Below the pieces are notes generated by a model. That model did no database searches. It saw only the letters and a list, made by a program, of their open reading frames with translations, and was not told the DNA's origin. 5,586 bases of DNA from Anaerolineales bacterium UBA3001 (GTDB taxonomy: Bacteria; Chloroflexota; Anaerolineae; Anaerolineales; UBA11657): NCBI GenBank assembly GCA_002346435.1, contig DDZT01000108.1, forward strand, positions 3,260-8,845, given 5' to 3'. The translations under genes were made by a program, and so were the position numbers. Positions 1-4,359 of the stretch are shown here, in pieces (position 1 is the stretch's first letter; every line of letters begins with the position of its first letter).

Positions 1-977
1 CCTGGCCTTAACAGAGCTGGGTCGAGCACATCCGGACGGTTAGTCGACCCCATGAAAAGCACATGCCAATCCCGCTTAGCAGGCTCTTTACCTAACAACT
101 TTCTAATACGAGCCTTTATTTTGTCCATTCTAGAATGCTCACTTATACCATCCATTTCATAAAGCAAACGTGTTAAAGCGCCGTTCATCATGCCCCCACC
201 CATCATACCGGACATTTGACCGCCACCCATTACTCCCCCACGACTCGTTCCAACTGCATCAATTTCATCAATATATGCAATGCATGCTCCATATTCCCTA
301 GCTAATTTACGAGCCTTTTTCACAAATGTCATCATCTTTAGAGTATCCATACCCCAAAACATGCCACGGAAGCCAGAACCCTCAACTGACATAAAGGCAA
401 TCCCTGCTTCTCCAGCCATCGCTTTCGCTAATAAAGTCTTGCCGGTGCCCGGTTCTCCAAATAGCATTAGACCATTAATATACTGTCCACCCATTTCTAC
501 GAATTTGTCTCGATCCCCAAGAAGACTAATCCACTGCTTTACCAATCTTAATAAGGCTGGTTGACCCCAATAATCATCGAAGGTAACCTGCTTGTCATCC
601 CCAGGTTTAACTACAACAGTCCTAGTTCTACTAATAAACCAAAACAATGCTCCGAACTGCACTACCATGAATAGAATTGCAAATAATAGTCGACCTATAA
701 AAGATATAGCCAATAAGAACAAATTTAGTACGCCCGGGTCAGCAGATGCCCACAAAATCATTGCAATCGCTAGCATTACCCACCATGACCTACGTATCAC
801 ATTAAGAGTTATCTCCCAAACCTGTCGGCGTTTAGATATCAAACTACCAACTGATGCAGCTATATCCTGCGTCTTCTGCTCCATCTTTTTTGTATACACG
901 CTAGATTGAGCATTAGCACTACTGCTCTTACTGTCCGATTGGCCCTCTAATTCATTTAGTTCATCAGTATTGTTCAT
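1..977 (-). CDS. FtsH-like membrane AAA+ ATPase, C-terminal part beyond window edge
   Basis: Reading leftward from ATG at 977-975, 325 codons stay open to the window edge, so the protein is incomplete. Residues 1-40 are polar and Ser/Asn-rich. Residues 65-116 are strongly hydrophobic, broken by D80-P81-G82 and R96, suggesting two or three membrane segments without the sizeable extracytoplasmic domain of classical FtsH. The AAA module follows: Walker A GEPGTGKT (174-181), a pore-loop-like GMFWG (205-209), Walker B with IDEIDAVG (236-243), and the second region of homology with TNRPDVLDPALLRPG at the edge. Departures from FtsH are a Gly/Met-rich stretch (247-266) where FtsH has its conserved DEREQTLNQ segment, and a basic insertion at about 280-304. 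Known family members unfold or degrade membrane proteins. Whether an M41 zinc peptidase (HExxH) follows cannot be seen, so it may be a protease or only an ATPase. The start is supported by AGGAG six bases upstream. It is divergent from the aminotransferase gene. Confidence 0.93.
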   Translation of the reverse strand, partial: MNNTDELNELEGQSDSKSSSANAQSSVYTKKMEQKTQDIAASVGSLISKRRQVWEITLNVIRRSWWVMLAIAMILWASADPGVLNLFLLAISFIGRLLFAILFMVVQFGALFWFISRTRTVVVKPGDDKQVTFDDYWGQPALLRLVKQWISLLGDRDKFVEMGGQYINGLMLFGEPGTGKTLLAKAMAGEAGIAFMSVEGSGFRGMFWGMDTLKMMTFVKKARKLAREYGACIAYIDEIDAVGTSRGGVMGGGQMSGMMGGGMMNGALTRLLYEMDGISEHSRMDKIKARIRKLLGKEPAKRDWHVLFMGSTNRPDVLDPALLRP

Positions 978-983
978 AATATA

Positions 984-988
984 CTCCT
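984..988 (-). promoter_or_regulatory. Shine-Dalgarno site of the AAA ATPase gene
   Basis: The minus strand reads AGGAG with six bases before the ATG at 977-975. This fixes the start of the AAA gene. It is a better ribosome binding site than those of the plus-strand genes in this window. Confidence 0.75.
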
Positions 989-1072
989 ACCATCACTAAG
1001 CAGCGTAAAATAAATTTTGCACAGCCTAACTAAAAACATCAATAAACACGATGTATGCTGAAATACTCCAAC

Positions 1073-1100
1073 ATTATACTACGTATAAATCTCATATGAA
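1073..1100 (-). promoter_or_regulatory. Candidate sigma70-type promoter for the AAA ATPase gene
   Basis: On the minus strand a perfect TATAAT (1078-1073) is preceded by TTCATA (1100-1095) with a 16-base spacer; TTCATA matches four of six -35 consensus positions. Transcription would begin near 1066, giving a leader of roughly 90 bases. AT-rich spacers yield such matches by chance, so this is a prediction only. Confidence 0.45.
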
Positions 1101-1113
1101 ATACTTTTATAAA

Positions 1114-1168
1114 AAGGAGCACGTTGTATCACCCAAAATATACTACAATAGAGTTACACAATAAATGA
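1114..1168 (+). other. Possible 14-codon leader peptide before the aminotransferase gene
   Basis: AAGGAG at 1114-1119 is the best plus-strand SD-like sequence in this spacer. Four bases later a TTG (1124) opens a 14-codon reading frame ending at TGA 1166-1168, four bases before the hairpin at 1172-1200. The peptide would contain two Tyr, two His and two Thr, with no obvious run of one amino acid. A leader peptide followed by a stem is the layout of attenuators. However, the start is TTG, the SD spacing is short and the hairpin has no U-run, so chance is quite possible. Confidence 0.18.
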
Positions 1169-1171
1169 AAT

Positions 1172-1200
1172 GGCTATCTCAAAGTAGCTACAAGATAGCC
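1172..1200 (+). promoter_or_regulatory. Hairpin / inverted repeat just upstream of the aminotransferase start
   Basis: GGCTATCT (1172-1179) and AGATAGCC (1193-1200) are perfect 8-base complements around a 13-base loop. The loop carries the palindrome GTAGCTAC (1184-1191). The stem ends 13 bases before the ATG at 1214, and no T-run follows, so it does not look like a terminator. It could be a leader RNA structure or a protein-binding DNA site. Confidence 0.5.
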
Positions 1201-1213
1201 CTAAACTAACACC

Positions 1214-2104
1214 ATGCCTAAACCAATCTTTTCCTACTCCAACGGAGAATTTGTTCCCACCAAAGAACTAAGCATCAATGTGTCACAAGATATGTTAGGT
1301 ACTTTCCGCGGATACCGAATATTTACATCTTGTAGGACCCTAAACAAAGGCATGGTGTTTCGATTGGAAAAGCATATTGAACGACTAATACACTCAGCAA
1401 GCCAACTGAAAATGCAACTGCCACATGATGCCTCAAAACTACGAGAGATAATATTCACATTAGTAAATAAAAATTCCTCGGCAGGAGATATGCTACTACA
1501 AATCATGTACAGCGGAGGTTCACCTATACCAGGCACTATGGTACCAAATGAGCCTGCGCATCTATATATTGTAGCTTCTCCTCTTACATCAGCTCCCGAT
1601 CATTGGTACCGAAACGGTATATCATTAGCGACATTTATCTATCAAAGAGAATGGCCTGAAGTGAAATCACTTAGCTATATAGGAGCAGTAGTTGCTAATC
1701 AGACAGTAGTCCAGCATCAAAATGCTGATGATGCCTTATTCGTATCGCCATCAGATAAAGATACAATCTTGGAAGGAACCACGTTTAGTATATTCGTTGT
1801 AGATCAACACAACCATCTGTTGACGCCTCCGTTAGATGGCAAAATACTTGATGGAATTACAAGAAAGTTAACATTGGATTTAGCAAAAGCCAATCATATC
1901 CAAGTTGCAGAAAAACCCATAATGTTGACCACTTTACCCTTAATTAAAGAAATGTTTTTTGCATCATCAACAAGAAATGTTGTTCCTGTGGTAAGAGTTG
2001 ACAGCCAAATCATAGGCAACGGAAAGCCCGGAAGACTAACCAAGCATATGGGTTCCCTAATGCAATCCTACCAAGAATCCTATACAAGCCAACATCATCC
2101 ATAA
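1214..2104 (+). CDS. Class IV PLP-dependent aminotransferase (BCAT / D-amino acid transaminase / ADC lyase fold)
   Basis: The 296-residue product has the length and motif order of fold-type IV PLP enzymes. These transfer amino groups from branched-chain or D-amino acids, or split aminodeoxychorismate. Visible landmarks are VFRLEKHIERL (48-58) with the phosphate-contacting Arg (R50), and KSLSY (151-155) with K151 as the expected Schiff-base lysine. EGTT (187-190) carries the conserved Glu, and ILDGITR (211-217) is the phosphate-binding turn. The C-terminal segment ends with the usual GNGKPGRLTK pattern (268-277). The customary Ser-Asn after EGTT is Phe-Ser here (191-192). Substrate specificity cannot be read from the sequence, so I give no gene symbol. 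The protein is presumably cytoplasmic. The ATG start gives a normal N-terminus but has no recognisable SD; a hairpin lies just upstream. The gene is divergent from the AAA gene and convergent with the ferredoxin gene, so it is probably monocistronic. Confidence 0.9.
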   Translation: MPKPIFSYSNGEFVPTKELSINVSQDMLGTFRGYRIFTSCRTLNKGMVFRLEKHIERLIHSASQLKMQLPHDASKLREIIFTLVNKNSSAGDMLLQIMYSGGSPIPGTMVPNEPAHLYIVASPLTSAPDHWYRNGISLATFIYQREWPEVKSLSYIGAVVANQTVVQHQNADDALFVSPSDKDTILEGTTFSIFVVDQHNHLLTPPLDGKILDGITRKLTLDLAKANHIQVAEKPIMLTTLPLIKEMFFASSTRNVVPVVRVDSQIIGNGKPGRLTKHMGSLMQSYQESYTSQHHP

Positions 2105-2135
2105 TGCACAACTTATAATGTGCAACCTATGTTGC
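2105..2135. terminator. Weak hairpins between two convergent genes, possible bidirectional terminator
   Basis: TGCACA (2105-2110) and TGTGCA (2119-2124) can form a 6-bp stem with an 8-base loop directly after the aminotransferase stop codon. A competing stem, GCAAC/GTTGC (2122-2126 with 2131-2135), overlaps it. The position between converging genes suits a terminator, but no T-run follows on either strand. Confidence 0.22.
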
Positions 2136-2169
2136 CTTCTAGGTCAAAACACTAGTAACAATCATATAT

Positions 2170-2526
2170 CTACGGGACAACCCACTCAGCATTTGGAGTT
2201 ATATTATCGTCTGGTCTTGAACCTGGATCAGGTCGTCCCGAAATACTAAATCTATCCAATACAGCTACAGACATGTCTCCATCAATTAAACATTGACAAG
2301 ATAACCGATATTCTCCTATCGAATTGGTTTGACTTAGTTTTTCGTACTCTGCCTTTGTATATTTGTCGGGCTCCCCAACACTAAACTTCACACGACATGT
2401 AGTACATCTAGCATTACCTCCACAAGCATAATTTATATCACCGTCATTGTCTCCTATTGCTAGTACTAACCGAATACCATTATCCACTTCAAACTCTCCG
2501 ACACCTTCTATCGTTAATTTTGGCAT
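2170..2526 (-). CDS. [2Fe-2S] ferredoxin, adrenodoxin/Isc type
   Basis: The product is a 118-residue soluble electron carrier. The ligand pattern is CGGNARCTTC (Cys35, Cys41, Cys44) followed by Cys77 in RLSCQC: C-x5-C-x2-C-x32-C. This is the adrenodoxin/IscFdx spacing rather than the plant C-x4-C pattern. An extra Cys79 lies two residues after the last ligand. The fold starts at once with a beta-strand (KLTIEGVGEFEV), as usual. After the ferredoxin core comes a Pro/Asp-rich tail of about 25 residues. I chose ATG at 2526-2524 because AAGGA sits five bases upstream. An in-frame TTG at 2547-2545 would add seven residues but would place that SD inside the gene. Partners are unknown; the family serves Fe-S assembly, P450s and Rieske-type oxygenases. 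No isc/suf gene is adjacent. Its upstream region holds several palindromes. Confidence 0.92.
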   Translation of the reverse strand: MPKLTIEGVGEFEVDNGIRLVLAIGDNDGDINYACGGNARCTTCRVKFSVGEPDKYTKAEYEKLSQTNSIGEYRLSCQCLIDGDMSVAVLDRFSISGRPDPGSRPDDNITPNAEWVVP

Positions 2527-2531
2527 ATCAT

Positions 2532-2536
2532 TCCTT
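2532..2536 (-). promoter_or_regulatory. Shine-Dalgarno site deciding the ferredoxin start
   Basis: The minus strand reads AAAAAGGA with five bases before the ATG at 2526. It favours this start over the in-frame TTG 21 bases further upstream. Confidence 0.7.
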
Positions 2537-2563
2537 TTTACATTCAACCACTAACAACTCTTA

Positions 2564-2578
2564 CTAATATTTCATTAG
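2564..2578. repeat. CTAAT/ATTAG inverted repeat in the ferredoxin leader
   Basis: CTAAT (2564-2568) and ATTAG (2574-2578) form an inverted repeat with a five-base centre. It belongs to a family of CTAAT half-sites spread across this spacer; see 2614-2626 and 2665-2720. Confidence 0.4.
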
Positions 2579-2613
2579 CGATATTTTACACTACAAAATC
2601 AGTTATCTATTGC

Positions 2614-2626
2614 CTAATCAGATTAG
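2614..2626. promoter_or_regulatory. Palindrome CTAATC-A-GATTAG, candidate operator
   Basis: This is a perfect inverted repeat with 6-base arms around one base. It begins two bases downstream of the TATAAT at 2629-2634 and covers the expected transcription start of the ferredoxin gene (near 2622). That is a classical position for a repressor site. No particular regulator can be named. Confidence 0.45.
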
Positions 2627-2628
2627 AC

Positions 2629-2634
2629 ATTATA
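2629..2634 (-). promoter_or_regulatory. Perfect TATAAT -10 element for the ferredoxin gene
   Basis: The minus strand reads TATAAT here. No good -35 is found 16 to 18 bases upstream; the best is TGCTCA at 2658-2653, matching three of six. A strong -10 with a poor -35 is typical of promoters that need an activator. The leader would be about 96 bases long. Confidence 0.5.
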
Positions 2635-2650
2635 TTACCATTTATGGTAA
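2635..2650. promoter_or_regulatory. Palindrome TTACCAT-TT-ATGGTAA, candidate regulator site
   Basis: This is a perfect inverted repeat with 7-base arms and a 2-base centre. It directly abuts the TATAAT at 2629-2634 and fills the spacer between the -10 and the expected -35 of the ferredoxin promoter. Half-copies recur at 2705-2710 (TACCAT) and 2728-2733 (TTACCG), toward the pgsA-like gene. It looks like a dimeric transcription factor site. The factor is unknown. Confidence 0.5.
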
Positions 2651-2664
2651 ACTGAGCACTTGAT

Positions 2665-2720
2665 CTAATGATTCAGATTTGCTTCCTAATGATTAAACAT
2701 CAAATACCATTATCTAATCA
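2665..2720 (+). repeat. Direct repeats of CTAATGATT / CTAATCA between divergent genes
   Basis: CTAATGATT occurs at 2665-2673 and again at 2686-2694, with starts 21 bases apart, about two helical turns. CTAATCA follows at 2714-2720. The second copy lies within the palindrome TAAT-G-ATTA (2687-2695). Such phased repeats can bind a regulator cooperatively, but the spacer is AT-rich. Confidence 0.4.
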
Positions 2721-2727
2721 AACTAAA

Positions 2728-2755
2728 TTACCGTCCTCAAAGATAGATTTATACT
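2728..2755 (+). promoter_or_regulatory. Candidate promoter for the phosphatidyltransferase-lgt operon
   Basis: TATACT (2750-2755) is a good -10, preceded 16 bases earlier by the weak -35 TTACCG (2728-2733). Transcription would begin near 2762, leaving a leader of about 22 bases. The weak -35 overlaps one of the TTACC half-sites described at 2635-2650. Confidence 0.35.
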
Positions 2756-2783
2756 TTAGTGACTTAGACTAAGCAATCCTCCT

Positions 2784-3407
2784 ATGAGTAACACTGAACC
2801 AGCACATCGAGTAAGTACACTACACACATTCACCGATTGGGTGCGCCAAATATTCAGTTTTATACTTACCCCTTTAGCAGAATATATTGTCAAACTAGGA
2901 ATACACCCTAATACACTAACCTTTAGCGGCCTAGTGGGCAATATGATTGGAGCGTATTTACTCTCACAAGGAAATTTTTTATGGGGTGGAATCATAATAC
3001 TTGTGATGGGTCCAATAGATGCTCTAGATGGAGCAACAGCCCGTGCTAAAGGCGTAATCACTCCTTGGGGAGCATTTGTTGATTCGACAACCGATCGGTG
3101 GTCAGAGTCAGTCATAATGCTTGGTCTATTAGTACATTATGCTACGATAAATGCCACTCAGTCAACCGTTCTAGTTCTATTAGCTCTCGTGGGATCATTA
3201 ATGGTTTCATACACTAGAGCAAGAGCCGAAGCACTTGGCTTCAAGGCCAATGTAGGCGTCATGACAAGACTAGAAAGATATCTAGTCCTCGCCCCGGCAC
3301 TACTATTCAATCATCCGGAAATAGCATTGTGGATAATCGCACCCTTAGCAAACATAACTGCAGTACAGCGTTTCCTACACGTTCGCAAGCAATGGTACAA
3401 CCACTAG
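2784..3407 (+). CDS. CDP-alcohol phosphatidyltransferase, PGP- or phosphatidylinositol-phosphate-synthase-like
   Basis: This 207-residue integral membrane enzyme joins a CDP-activated lipid to an alcohol phosphate. The family signature D-x2-DG-x2-AR-x8-G-x3-D-x3-D is complete: D79, D82, G83, A86, R87, G96, D100, D104. The Asp residues bind the metal ions and CDP. Several hydrophobic segments surround it (about 45-75, 107-145, 166-192). The segment YTRARAEALGFKANVG (143-158), followed by TRLERYLVL (161-169), resembles the region after the signature in actinobacterial phosphatidylinositol-phosphate synthases. It may therefore make inositol rather than glycerol phospholipid; this is an inference. 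The ATG start lies after ATCCTCCT, which is complementary to an SD rather than an SD, so initiation is unusual. The gene ends 31 bases before lgt on the same strand, suggesting an operon. Phosphatidylglycerol, one possible downstream product, is the donor substrate of Lgt. Confidence 0.88.
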   Translation: MSNTEPAHRVSTLHTFTDWVRQIFSFILTPLAEYIVKLGIHPNTLTFSGLVGNMIGAYLLSQGNFLWGGIIILVMGPIDALDGATARAKGVITPWGAFVDSTTDRWSESVIMLGLLVHYATINATQSTVLVLLALVGSLMVSYTRARAEALGFKANVGVMTRLERYLVLAPALLFNHPEIALWIIAPLANITAVQRFLHVRKQWYNH

Positions 3408-3438
3408 TGTTTTACATGATCGAAGACAGCATAACTAA

Positions 3439-4251
3439 ATGTTAATAGACAGTTTAGGAATTCATCTTGGACCTCTTTATATAAGGTTCTATGGAATAAT
3501 CATTATTACAGGTGCAATTGCAGGTGGTTACCTGGCATCAACTGAGGCTAAAAGACTCAAGCTAGACCCATCATTCGTTTGGGATTTACTAACATGGCTG
3601 CTAATAGGCGGGATAATAGGCGCACGCCTGTACCACGTTGTTACCCCATCACCAAGCATGATGCCTGCTGGACAACCTAACCCCTACTTTACAGACCCTA
3701 TTAAAATAGTACAGCTATGGAGAGGAGGATTAGGCATACCCGGGGGACTACTGGGAGGGGCTCTAACACTCTGGCTCTACACCAAACTGAAAAATGAAAG
3801 CTTTCCAAAGTGGGCTGATATACTTATGCCAGCAGTGTTGCTAGGTCAAGCAATTGGACGCTGGGGAAATTTTGTCAACCAAGAATTGTACGGGTTACCA
3901 ACAAATCTTCCTTGGCGAATTTATATCGCACCACAAAATAGAACTGCGGAATACGTAGACTATTCATACTTTCACCCACTATTCCTGTACGAATCATTAC
4001 TAAATTTACTTGGGTGTATTCTGTTGTTATGGATTAGTCGTAAACACAACAACAAACTAATCCCAGGAGATATTACATTAGCCTACTTCGTTGTATATCC
4101 TTGTATCAGATTCCTGCTAGAATTCATAAGAGTAGATAGCAGCAGAATTGCAACACTAAATGCTAACCAGACTTTGATGGCTATCGTAGCACTTCTGTCA
4201 GCTATAGCACTAATATATCGCAAACAAATGTCAAAAAACAATACAATATAG
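3439..4251 (+). CDS. lgt: Prolipoprotein diacylglyceryl transferase
   Basis: This polytopic membrane enzyme of 270 residues, normal for the family, moves diacylglycerol from phosphatidylglycerol to the lipobox cysteine of prolipoproteins, the first step of lipoprotein maturation. The Lgt signature GRWGNFVNQELYG (140-152) is intact, with R141 matching the essential Arg of E. coli Lgt. HPLFLYES (179-186) and RFLLEFIR (224-231) are the other conserved stretches. In WRGGLGIPGGLLGG (94-107) the position of E. coli His103 is Pro101. About seven hydrophobic helices are expected, beginning near residue 16. The ATG directly follows an in-frame TAA, so no earlier start is possible. I see no SD. It probably shares its mRNA with the phosphatidyltransferase upstream. 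lon follows after 108 bases, probably from its own promoter. Confidence 0.96.
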   Translation: MLIDSLGIHLGPLYIRFYGIIIITGAIAGGYLASTEAKRLKLDPSFVWDLLTWLLIGGIIGARLYHVVTPSPSMMPAGQPNPYFTDPIKIVQLWRGGLGIPGGLLGGALTLWLYTKLKNESFPKWADILMPAVLLGQAIGRWGNFVNQELYGLPTNLPWRIYIAPQNRTAEYVDYSYFHPLFLYESLLNLLGCILLLWISRKHNNKLIPGDITLAYFVVYPCIRFLLEFIRVDSSRIATLNANQTLMAIVALLSAIALIYRKQMSKNNTI

Positions 4252-4278
4252 TTGTGCGCAATGCTATCCTGAAGAAAC

Positions 4279-4305
4279 TTGCGATTATTATAACAATGGT
4301 AAAAT
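4279..4305 (+). promoter_or_regulatory. Candidate extended -10 promoter for lon
   Basis: TTGCGA (4279-4284) is followed after 15 bases by TAAAAT (4300-4305). TG at 4297-4298 gives the extended -10 form TGGTAAAAT, which tolerates a short spacer. Transcription would begin near 4312, almost exactly where the hairpin at 4314-4350 begins. I see no CIRCE-type heat-shock operator. Confidence 0.4.
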
Positions 4306-4313
4306 TTCAGCAG

Positions 4314-4350
4314 TGTGGATTTATGGAACCAATACGTTCCATCCTCCACA
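4314..4350 (+). promoter_or_regulatory. Strong hairpin in the lon leader, abutting the ribosome binding site
   Basis: TGTGGA (4314-4319) pairs with TCCACA (4345-4350), and ATGGAAC (4323-4329) pairs with GTTCCAT (4336-4342). This gives 13 perfect base pairs interrupted by one small internal loop (TTT against CC), with a six-base loop CAATAC. The 3' arm ends at the AAGG ribosome binding site. Alternatively GAACC (4326-4330) can pair with GGTTC (4352-4356), which would cover that site and break the upper stem. It may be a 5'-end stabiliser, a translational switch or a DNA operator. Confidence 0.6.
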
Positions 4351-4353
4351 AGG
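4350..4353 (+). promoter_or_regulatory. Shine-Dalgarno site of lon
   Basis: AAGG lies six bases before the ATG at 4360 and supports that start. Its first base is also the last paired base of the leader hairpin. Confidence 0.5.
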
Positions 4354-4359
4354 TTCATT

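Noticed and set aside
280..909. Two plus-strand open frames at 280-564 and 592-909
   Set aside because: They lie antisense to the AAA ATPase gene, whose minus-strand frame carries all the family motifs. Their translations show no recognisable domain.
1105..1114. Palindrome TTTTATAAAA
   Set aside because: A self-complementary A/T run of this length is expected by chance in such an AT-rich spacer and has no supporting context.
1234..1536. Minus-strand 100-codon frame inside the aminotransferase gene
   Set aside because: It is fully antisense to a well supported enzyme gene and has no motif of its own.
2527..2547. Longer ferredoxin start at TTG 2547-2545
   Set aside because: It would place the good AAGGA ribosome site inside the gene and add seven residues before the first beta-strand; the ATG at 2526 is better.
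2756..3115. Minus-strand 119-codon frame over the phosphatidyltransferase start
   Set aside because: It mirrors the phosphatidyltransferase coding sequence, whose catalytic signature is intact.
3416..3445. Nine-codon frame overlapping the lgt start as a real gene
   Set aside because: It has no ribosome site and is too short to judge; it is mentioned only as a possible reinitiation element.
4252..4313. CIRCE-like heat-shock operator or terminator after lgt
   Set aside because: No TTAGCACTC/GAGTGCTAA pair and no stem followed by a T-run is present. Only short GCAA/TTGC complementarity is seen.
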